From positions 1 through 40,067 of the forward strand of contig DASWMK010000285.1 in NCBI GenBank assembly GCA_036399815.1: a stretch of DNA of 40,067 nucleotides, written 5' to 3'. Under the pieces are notes generated by a model. It was not told where the DNA came from. It ran no database searches and saw only the letters and a program-made list of their open reading frames with translations. This stretch comes from Acidimicrobiales bacterium (GTDB lineage: Bacteria; Actinomycetota; Acidimicrobiia; Acidimicrobiales; DASWMK01). Below, one piece after another: positions 8,457 to 18,400 of this stretch. Each line of letters begins with the position of its first letter. Position 1 is the first letter of the stretch. The position numbers were made by a program, and so were the translations under genes.

Positions 8457-9146
8457 CTACGCGACCGGGTCGGCGCGGACCACGTGGGCGGCGACGAGCT
8501 CGCCGTCGCGTCCGCCCTCGCGCCGGGCCGCCGTGGCGACGGCGGTCTGCGGCCCGAGCGGGGTGACCACGGTGTGCTCGACGGCCCCGTCGTCGAAGGT
8601 GAGCCGGACCGTGTAGCGCACCGGTCGGGGCGGCCCGCCCCGCTCGCTCGCCGCCAGCCCCCACCTGGCGGGGTCGAGGTGGGCGCCGACCAGGTCGGCG
8701 CCCAGCTCCTGCACGTCGGGGTCGTCGTGCGAGGCTGCGGCGGCCAGGACGACCTCGAGGGTCGCGAGGTCGCCGAGCTCGACGAGCAGGTTCGCCAGGT
8801 GCTGATACCCCTCGTAGGCGAACCCGTCGATGACCTCCTCGACGGCCGACGGCAGGCGGATCGCCAGCTCCCTACGGGGGAACGTGCGGATCACGTCGGC
8901 GGCGAGGACGGCGGCCGTGAGCGGCCCGTCGAGGTCGAGCACGATCTCGGGGAGCAGGTCGGCCTTCTGCCTCGGTGAACGGGCGGCGAGCAGCACCAGC
9001 GCGGCGACCGAGTGGCCGCGGAGCATCGCCCGCAGCCACGTGGTCGCCCTGGCGTCGCCGACCACGGGCCCGGTGGCGTCGTACCAGGCCCGGGTGGCGG
9101 CGATGAGCGCCGCCACCTCGGGCTGGTCCTGGACGTCGTCGGTCAC
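8457..9146 (-). CDS. Hypothetical protein, candidate immunity partner of the RHS protein
   Basis: I recognise no named family in this 229-aa protein. Residues ~10-150 look all-helical and repetitive (leucine/alanine-rich helices separated by short turns, such as HLANLLVELGDLATLEVVLA), suggesting HEAT-like repeats. Residues ~165-229 (VRYTVRLTFDDGAVEHTVV onward) look like a small beta-rich domain. There is no signal peptide or TM segment, so it should be cytoplasmic. The GTG start lies four bases after the TGA of the giant RHS gene, so translation is probably coupled. A small non-secreted protein directly behind a polymorphic toxin is the usual position of its immunity gene. That role is inferred from position only. 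It ends with no gap against the MATE gene. Confidence 0.6.
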   Translation of the reverse strand: MTDDVQDQPEVAALIAATRAWYDATGPVVGDARATTWLRAMLRGHSVAALVLLAARSPRQKADLLPEIVLDLDGPLTAAVLAADVIRTFPRRELAIRLPSAVEEVIDGFAYEGYQHLANLLVELGDLATLEVVLAAAASHDDPDVQELGADLVGAHLDPARWGLAASERGGPPRPVRYTVRLTFDDGAVEHTVVTPLGPQTAVATAARREGGRDGELVAAHVVRADPVA

Positions 9147-9150
9147 CTGC

Positions 9151-9490
9151 TCACTTGGGCGTCTTGCCGTAGTAGAGCCAGCCGAGGCCGGCGTAGAGCG
9201 ACGAGAACTCCTCGATCGACATCCGCCTGGTCGTGTAGATCGTGTGGTGGCTGAGCGGCGCAGGGCCACCGTAGTCGGCGCCGTCCGCGACGACGGCGAG
9301 CCCGGGGGGCACCCGCGACCCGCCGGGCAGCCACCACGCGTGGGAGTTCTTCCAGAACACGGCCAGGTCCTCGAACTTGGCGAACGTGGAGGCGCCGTAG
9401 TGCTGGCCGGTCTCCTCGTTCTTCTGGCCGGGGCAGATCTGCCCGTCCTGGTCGGGCTTCACGTCCGTGCCCGGGCGCGGCGGCCTCGGG
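9151..9490 (-). other. C-terminal toxin-like domain of the RHS protein (Tse2-like ADP-ribosyltransferase fold candidate)
   Basis: The last ~110 residues lie beyond the conserved core, where RHS proteins carry their variable toxin. The pattern LPGGSRVPPGLAVVADG, then HHTIYTTRRMSIEEF (His3245, His3246), then a final LGWLYYGK resembles what I recall of Tse2-like ADP-ribosyltransferase-fold toxins: Leu-Pro-x-Gly-x-x-x-Pro-x-Gly-Leu, a His-Tyr/Thr strand, and a Met-Ser/Thr-x-x-Glu-Phe helix. This was matched by memory, not by a profile search. A YD-protein tail without toxicity remains possible. Confidence 0.42.
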
Positions 9491-12400
9491 CGGGTCGCGT
9501 TGCCGCCGGCGTACAGCGTCGTCGGCGTGACGCCGCCTCCACCGCCGTCGCTGTCGTCCGGCGCCGGCTCGGGGCAGTCGTCGTTGCCGTCGGGCGGCGG
9601 CGGGATGGGCGGGACGACCGGGTCGGGCGCGGGGCCGGGACCGGGGCCGGGGTTGGGGTTCGGCGCCGGGCCGGGACCGGGCGCGGGCCCGGGGCCGGGG
9701 CCGGGGTTGGGCCCTGGGCCGGGGTTCGGCCCCGGTCTCGGTCCTGGACCGGGCGCGGGTGCGGGCGCCGGCGCCGGTGCCGGCTCCGGCTCGGGCGCCG
9801 GCGGGGCGTCCGGGTCGGTGTCGGGCGGTGCGGGCGCCGGGCAGTAGACGGCGCAGAGGATGGCCAGCGCGGCCGCGACCGCGAGCAGCAGCGCCCGGAC
9901 CCGGTAGCCGGTGTAGGCGGCCGCCGGCGCCGTCCGCACCGTCGTGTTCTGCGTCACCAGCGAGTACTCGGCGACGAACATGCCGCTCGGGTCGGTCCAC
10001 GTCGTCGGGTTGCCGGCGACGTAGCCGTACGGGTTGTAGCCGGCCACGCCGGGGGCGCCGGGCCGCACCGGGTCGACCGAGAGGAACCGGCCCGTGCCCG
10101 TCTCCAGGTCGCGGGCGCCGAGGTGGACGCGACCGCCCTCCTGGAGCCCGCCGGCGAAGCCGAGGGCCGGCGCCGTCCCCGTCGACGTGCGGACCGAGCC
10201 GAACGGCGAGTACGACCGCCGCCCGGCGACGGCGCCGCTGCCGTCGGTGACGGCCCTGACCGAGCCGACGGCGTCGGTCAGCAGGGTCGCCGTCTGGGAG
10301 CCGGTGACCGCCGCCACCGGGCCGGACGGCCCGTGGACGAAGGCCGCCGACCCCTCGGACAGCAGCGCCGGGGTGTCGGCCAGGCGGTCCCACACCAGCG
10401 CGTCGCCGCCGTCGGCCACCCGCACCCCGTCGCCGTCGCTGGCGTAGGTGGTGGTGCCCGTCGGCGCGGCGACGCGGGTGAGGTCGCCCCGCCAGTCCCA
10501 CGTGTAGGTGCTCGACCCGTCGGACGTGAGGTTGCCGGCCCCGTCGTAGGTCCTGGCCGTCCCGGCCACGTCGACGAGCTGGGACGCGGCGTCGTAGCCG
10601 TAGGTCACGGTCGGCGTGCCGGTCAGGGTCGACCTCGTCCGGTTCCCGGCGGCGTCGTAGCCGTAGGTGGCGGTGGTCCCGCCGGGGAACGTGACGGCCG
10701 TCAGCCGGTCGGCGGCGTCGATCGTGTAGCTCTCGGTGCCGGCGCTCGAGGTGACCGCCGTCCGGTTGCCCTCGGCGTCGAGGGTGTACTGGAAGAAGTC
10801 GAGGACGGTCGTCCCCCGCCGGTGCTCGACCCTGGTGAGCCGGCCGGCCACGTCGTAGGACCGGGAGGTCGCCACCCCGTTGGAGTGGCTCTCGGTGAGG
10901 ACCCGCCCGTCGCCGTCGTAGGTGTAGGAGGAGGTCGCCCCGTTCCAGGCGGCGACCGTGCGGACCCGGTCGGCGGCGTCGTAGCCGTAGTTCACGGTGC
11001 CGGACGGCTGGCGCATCCACTCGCGCCGGCCGGCGGCGTCGTAGCCGTAGGCGACGGTGCCGCCGGGGGCGGCCACCTCGGTGACGCGCCCGACCTCGTC
11101 GTACCCGAACGTCGTCGTGCCGGTGCCGTCGGTCATCGACGTGCGCCGGCCGAGCTCGTCATAGGTCGCCGTGACCGAGCCGAACGGCGACGACTCGCCG
11201 ATCGGGTTGCCGGCGGCGTCGTAGGTGAACGTGGTCGTGATCCCCCGCCCGTCGGTGGCCGTGGCCAGCCGGCCGGCGAGGTCGTGGCTCCAGCGCCGCG
11301 TCCGGCCCACCGGGTCGCGCTCCTCGACGGGCGCGCCGAGCGGGCCGTACGTGGTCGTCCAGGACTGGCCGTTGGCGTCGGTCAGGCGGGTCCGCTGGCC
11401 GGCCAGGTCGTAGCCGAAGCGCACGGCGTGGCCGAGCGGGTCGGTGACCGAGGCGATCCGGCCGACGGGGTCGTAGGCGTAGTCGGTGTCCTGGCCGCGG
11501 GCGTCGGTGACGGTCACGGTCCGGCCGGCGGCGTCGTAGGACGTCGCCGAGCGGTTCCCGAGCTCGTCGGTGACGGCGGTGAGCAGGTTCCGGGGGTCGT
11601 AGGCGTAGGTGGTGGTGACCCCGGCCGCCGACGTCGCCGACGTGACCCGCCCGGCCGCGTCGTAGGCCTGGGTCCGCTCCTGGCCGAGCCCGTCGGCCAC
11701 GCCGACGATCCGCCCGGCCGCGTCGTAGCGGTAGGTGGTCGTGTGGCCGAGCGGGTCGGTGACCGTGGAGAGCCGGCCGGCGGCGTCGTAGGCCCGCGTC
11801 GTCGACCCGCCGTCGGCCGCGACGGTCTCGACCAGGCGCCCGGCGGCGTCGTACGCCGACCGCGTGACGCTGCCGTCGGCGGCGGTGAGCGCCGTGACCC
11901 GCCCGGCCGGGTCGTGGGCGTAGCCGGTCGTGGCGCCGCCCGGGTCGGTCACCGAGGTGACGAGCCCGCGCCGGTCGTAGCCGTAGGCCGTCGTGCGGCC
12001 CAGCGGGTCGGTGGCCGCGAGGAGCAGCCCCGCGGCGTCGTACTCCCACGACGACACCCCGCCGCCCGCGTCCGTGGACGAGGCCTGGCGCCCGGCGGCG
12101 TCGTAGGTCCAGGTGGTGGTGCGGCCGACGGCGTCGGTCATCGACACCAGCCGGCCGGCGCCGTCGTAGGCGTAGGTCGTCTCCCGGCCGTCGGCGGCCG
12201 TGGCGCCGACGAGGTTGCCGTTGCCGTCGTAGGCGTAGGTCGTCACCTCGGCGAGCGGGTCGGTGTACCGCACGAGGCGGCCGGCGCCGTCGTAGCCGAA
12301 CTTCGAGGCGTGCCCGGCCTGGTCGGTCTGCTCGAGGAGCCGGCCGAACTGGTCGTACGTGAACGCGACGCCGTGGCCCAGCGCGTCGGTGACGGAGAGC

Positions 12401-15400
12401 AGGTTGCCGGCCTCGTCCCACGTGCTCGACGTGACGCCGCCGGTCGGGTCGGTCTCGGTGAGGACCCGGCCGAGCGGGTCGTAGGTGTAGCGGGTCGTGC
12501 CGCCGAGCGGGTCGCGCTCGGAGAGCACGCGGCCGGCGGCGTCGAAGGTCCACGTCGTCGTCCGGCCGGTCCGGTCGGTGGCGCTCGTCCGGTTGCCGCG
12601 GTCGTCGTAGCCGTACGTCTCGGCGTGGCCGTCGGCGTCGGTGATCGACGCCAGGGTGCCGTCGTCGTTCCAGCGGTAGCGGGTGACGTTGCCGGCCGGG
12701 TCGGTCCAGGTGAGGATCTCGCCGAAGGCGGAGTAGGTGATCCTCGTCGTGCGACCCTCGGCGTCGCTGACGCTCGTCAGGTTCCCGCTGCCGTCGTAGG
12801 TGCCCCGCGACGTGTGGCCGGCGGGGTCGGTGCGCGATGTCACCCGGTCCTCGTCGTCCCAGGTCCAGGTCGTGGTGTCGACCACGCCGTCGTGGGCCTG
12901 CTCCTGGCGGACCGGGTTGCCGCGGTCGTCGAAGGTGGTGATCGTCGTGAGCCGGGACTCGGCGTCGGTGACGACCTCCTGGCGGCCGGCGACGTCGACG
13001 GCGACGGCGGTGCGGTTGCCCTCCCCGTCCACGACGGCGGCGAGCCGGCCGTCGTCGTCGTACTCGAGCGTGCGGTAGGGCCGCCCGCCGGCGTCGATGC
13101 TCGTCAGCAGGTGGCCCGGCGCGTACCCGAAGGTGGCCGGGTCGCCGTTCTGGTCGACGACCCGCACGAGGTCGCCGGCCGCGTCGTAGGTGTAGCCGAC
13201 GGTGCTGCCGTCGGGCCCCTCGACGGTCGTGATGCGGCCCTGGGCGTCGCGGATGAAGCGGACCGACGGCCCCGCGGACGACACGATGCCGGCGTCGGTG
13301 AACGTCGTCGTCGTGCCGGCCCGGTCGAGGGCCCGCAGCAGGCCGTCGCCCATGTCGAGCAGGTACTCGGTGCCGAAGCGGTCGGTGAGCACGAACCGGG
13401 TCGGGTCGTACAGGCCGTCGGTGCCGAAGAAGCCGCCGTAGAGGTTGCCGTCGCCGCTGAACCACAGCGAGCCGTCGGCCGCCTCCAGGGTCGACGTCGT
13501 GCCCGGGCGGCCGGTGAACTCCGCCTGGGTGAGGCCGGCGAGGAACGTCGAGCCCCTGGCCGGCGTGAGGTCGAAGACCTCGTTGCGGCCGTCGGGCCAG
13601 GTGACGCTCACGTAGTGGGGCCGGTCGCTGCTGAAGCACAGCGGGACGAAGATGAGCCCGCCGCCGCACTGGCGCATCGACCACCCGCCCTGCCCGAGCG
13701 GGCCGTTGGTCGCCACCCGGAACGAGGCGACCGACAGGGTCCAGCCGGCGCCGAAGTCGCCGACGGCGGTGTCGAAGGAGTCGTAGGTGCGCAGCACCCG
13801 GAGGGGCAGGCCGGCGATGGCGACGGCCATGTCCTCGAACGTGGTCGTGTAGCGGCCGAGCTTGAGCTGGCCGTCGACCACGAACGGCGAGACGGTGACG
13901 GAGATGCCGCCGTTGGACGAGGCCGACTCGACGACGAGCTCCCAGCCGCCGTTGGCCAGCACCGTCGGGTCGACGGTGGCGGCCACGTCGGGGCCGGTGC
14001 CCGAGGCCAGCTCGCGCACGTCGTCGGTGCCGGTGCGCCGGACGCCGACGGTCCACGAGACGACGGTGGCGCCGGCCGGCGGGGTCAGGGTGGCGGCCAC
14101 CGGGGTCGGGGCCGAGAGGATGGTGCCGGCCGGCGGCTCGAGGCCGCCGACGGTCGGGGCCGGCAGGCCGTTCCCGCCGCCGCCACCGCTGCCCCCGCCG
14201 GGGACGCGGAGGGCGACGACGGTGACGTCGGCCTCCTCGTTCGTGTGCGGGTCGTCGGTCAGGATGGGCTGGAGCTCGGCGGACGTGATGCGGCCCTGGG
14301 CGGCCAGGCTGGTGACGCCGGCCGGGAGCGGGTCGGCCACCTTCGCCTCGAACGTGACCGTGAACGAGCTGTCGGCCACGAGCGTGCCCGCCGCCACCTC
14401 GACGACCTCGTCGCCGAGGGCGCCGCCCTGCACGACCGACCCTCGGGTGGTCGTGACCGACCCGATGACGAGGGTCGACGCGGGGTCGAGGGGCACGGCC
14501 AGGTCGACGGCGGTGGCGCCGACGGTGCCGAGGTTCGACACGGCCGCGGTGTAGCGGAGGGTGTCGCCCGGCGAGGGCATGCCGTCGCCGCCGACGTCGC
14601 GGACGAGCGACGCCGAGAGCGTGCCGCTGAGCGCCGGCCGGGGCACGACCACGCGGGTGGTCGTGGGGTCGGCGCTGCCGGCGACGCCCGGGTCGTCGGT
14701 GCGGACGGCGTCGAGCTCGGTGCTGGTGACCGAGCCCTGGACGGACAGGACGGCGACCCCGTCGGGCAGCGGGTCGTCGATCACGACGTCCCACGCCAGC
14801 GTGGCGGCCGCGCCGGCGCCGACGGTGCCGACGTCGACGACGACCTCGTCGCCGGTGCCGGTGCGCACCGAGCCGGTCGAGGTCGTGACCGAGCCGGGGA
14901 CGAGCGCGGTGTTGCGGTCGACCGGCGCGGTCAGGACGACGCCGGTGAGCGGGCTGCCGCCCCGGTTGGTGACGGTCGCCTCGTAGCGGATGGTGTCGCC
15001 CGGCGTGACGAGGCCGTTGCCGTCGCCGTCGGTCCGCAGGACGTCGCGCAGGCTGGCGGCGAGGCCGGGCGGGGTCGACACGACGGTCTCGGCCGTCGCG
15101 CCGGACGGGCCGTAGGCGTTGCCGGCGCCGTCCCGCCACGTCGCCTCGGCCCGGTTGTGGAGGGTCCCACCGGTGGACGAGGCGGGCACGTCGTAGGTGG
15201 CGGTGTGGTCGGAGACCTGGGCCGGGGCCAGCGCGCCGGGCACGCCGGCCACCGGGAGGGTCGTGCCGTCCACCCGGTCGGTGAAGGCCAGCTGCTCGGC
15301 GGGGGTCGAGCCCTGGTTGGCCAGGCGGAGGTCCCACGTGAGGTGGTCGCCGGGCCCGGCCGCGGCCGGGCCGGTGGCCGTGACCCGCACGGCGGGGACG

Positions 15401-18400
15401 TGGCGGGTGGAGCGGTCGGCGACCTGCGGCGAGATCAGCAGGCCGACCCCGCCCGTCGCCCTGGCCACGGCGGTGGCGAACAGGGCCGCGTCGTCGGCGG
15501 CGAGGAGGCGGGCGACGTAGGCGTCGTCGGTCTCGCCGTCGCCCTTCGGGGCCAGGGTCGGCACCTCGTAGGCGCGGTCCTCGGTGGCCGAGGCGCCGGG
15601 CGCCAGCGTGCCGAGGTCGAGCACGGCCGGGTCGCCGGTCGGGGTGGTCATCGTGACCGTGACGTCGTCGACGTCGCCGGACAGGGCGCGGAGCGCGTCG
15701 ACGAAGTCGGCGCTGTAGCGGTACAGGGTCCGCAGCTGGGTGCCGGGCGCCGTCCAGCCGAGCTCGACGTGGGTGCGGATGCCGTCGGTGCGGGCCGGGT
15801 CGAGCAGGAGGTCGACCTGCTCGGGGGTCAGCGCGACGAGGGCCTGGTAGCCCCACGTGGCGAGGCCGCCGGGCTGGACGACGGTGCCGACCACCCGGTC
15901 GCCGGAGGCGGCGTAGGCGACGCCGGTCGCCGCGTTCGGGCGGGTGCTCAGGTCGAGCCCGTCGGCCGTCCCCGACAGGTGCTGCCACGTGCCGTCGGTG
16001 GCCGAGCGGCGCTCGACGGCCAGCGAGAACGAGTCGATCGTGGCCGCCGCCGTGTCCACGTCCTCGGCGCCGAACAGGCCGGGCACGACGAGCAGGGCGC
16101 CGTCGTTCGTCGCCGTCAGGCGGTAGCCGATCGGGTCGCCGGCGAAGACGTCGTCGGCGTCGGCCTCGAGGCCGAGGCCGAGCTCGGGGACGAGCAGCGG
16201 GCCGGCGACGACGCTGTCGGGCCGGCCGCAGGCCGCGCCCCTGATGGTGACGTCGCCGCCGGTCAGGTCGACGCGGTCGCCGACGATGCCGCAGTAGAAG
16301 CGGTTGGAGCTGCCCGACACCTCGATCTCGCCGCGCTCGGCGAACAGCACGCCGAGGAACCGGGAGGTGGAGGCGGCGACGTCGATGGCCCGGTCGCCGG
16401 TGGCGCCGGACAGGAACAGCAGCCCGTCGTGGTACGGGTCGAACGCCGGCCGGGAGCCGTCGACGGTGATGGCGCCGGTGGCGGCGAGCGTGATGCGCCC
16501 GCCGACGGCCGACCCGTTGACCTTCACGGCGCAGGGGACGTAGTAGACGCCGGCCGCGAGGACCTGGTCGACCACGTGCCACAGCCCGCCGGCGCAGCGC
16601 GACGACATGTCGTGGTAGGCGGCGCCCACCTCGCCGGCCACCGGCCCGCCGGGGGCGTAGTCGGCCACGTCGAACCGGAACGGCAGGTCGCCGGCCGGCC
16701 CGCGGACGGCGCGCGGCACGAAGATGTGGCGGTCCTCGATCGAGGCCGTGCCCACGTAGGTGGTCGTGCCCCTGACGGTCTTGGTGGAGCCGAGCACCCG
16801 CAGGTCGCGGTTGGAGTGCACGGCGCCCTCGATGGTCCCGCTCGCGCCCGACCACTCGAAGGTGCGGGGCGCGGTGCGGCTGTTGGCCCACACGGCGACG
16901 GGCTCCTGCACGGCCAGCTGGGCGACGGTCGTGGTGGCCTCGCCGCCGTCGTCGTCGGCCAGGGTCACGGTGACCGTGAACGTGCCGTGCTCGTCGAACA
17001 CGTGGGAGCCGAAGAAGCCGCCCCAGCCCGAGCCGTCGGCGGTGACCGGGACGTCCTCGGCCGCCGTGCCGTCGCCCCAGTCGATGGTGGCGGCGTGGGT
17101 GTCGAGCCAGCCGGCGTCGGTGAACGAGGCGTTCACGACGGTGACGCCGCCGGCGTAGCCGCTGCTGGCCTCGGCCTGCACGGCGGGGTCGACGTTCTCG
17201 ACCGTCACGACGACGCGGTCGCTGTCGGTCAGGCCGAAGCCGTTGGTGACGGTCACCTCGAAGGTGTAGACGCCGTCGTCGGACGCGAGGAACGACGGCC
17301 GCGCGCTCGTGGTCGACGACAGGGTGATCGGCGGGCCGTCGCCGTCGACCAAGGTCCACCGGTAGGCCAGCGGGGCGCTGCCGGCGCCGAGGACGGCGCA
17401 CGTCGTGACCGAGCCCTCGCCGCCTGCGTCCTCGCCGGTGACGGTGAGGCACAGCTCGTGGTCGCCCGGGGGCAGGTCGGGCAGCGGGATGCGGAGGTCG
17501 GCGCCGGCCGGGCCCTCGAAGGGCGGCGGCGGCGTCATGTGGGGCGCGAGGTCGAGCGGGTCGCCCCCGTCGACGGTGAGCGTCGCCCCGGTGAGACGGC
17601 TGCCGATGACCGCCTGGAGGATGTCCGGCAGGTTGCCGACGTCGGGCACGTTCGTGCACGTGCCGCCGGTGCGGGCGGCGATGTCGGCCAGCTTGGAGCC
17701 GACCCGCCCGCCGGTGCACGACGAGCCGGCGCCGATGGCGAAGGCGTGGAACGTGGTCGGGTTGGTGCAGGGCAGGACGGTCGTGACGGCCGCGCCCTCG
17801 GTGGCCTCGCCGTCGGACAGGAACACGGCCAGGCGGTTGTCGGCGATGCTGCCGGCCAGGGTGTCGCACGCCGCCCTCGCCGCCGCCGAGAAGTTGGTCC
17901 CGCCGCCGGCCCGCAGGGCTCGCAGGCCCTCGGTGAGGTCGGGCACGCCGTCGGCGTCGGCGTCGGCGCCCGGCGCGATCAGCACCGAGGTGGCCGACGT
18001 CGGGTTCAGGTCGCGGGCCGAGGCGCCCGACGAGAACGACACCAGGCCGACCTGGGCCACGGTGCCGGCGGCCACGACGTCCTGGTGGAGCTCGAGGGCG
18101 GCCGCGATCTCGCAGTCGATGATCCGGTTCGAGAGCCGGTCGCCGTTCTGGTCGCCGCCGCAGCCGCCGGTGAAGTCGGCGCTGCCCGAGACGTCGACCA
18201 CGTAGACGATGGCCGTGTCGGCGGCCGGCGGGCCCTCCCCGATGGCCGCCTGGGCGGCGATGACCGGCCCGTCGTCGCCCGACGCCAGGCCGTTGATGCC
18301 GGCCGACAGCGCGGTGCCGCCGGGCAGGTTGGCCGTCGCCTCGGTCGGCTCCAGCACGGCCGGGCTCGGGTCGATCGACCCGCTGCCGTCGAGGGTGACG

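Noticed and set aside
10560-13210. CRISPR-like periodic repeats
   Set aside because: The ~63-bp periodicity comes from coding YD repeats. Units are degenerate, with no constant repeats and unique spacers and no cas genes.
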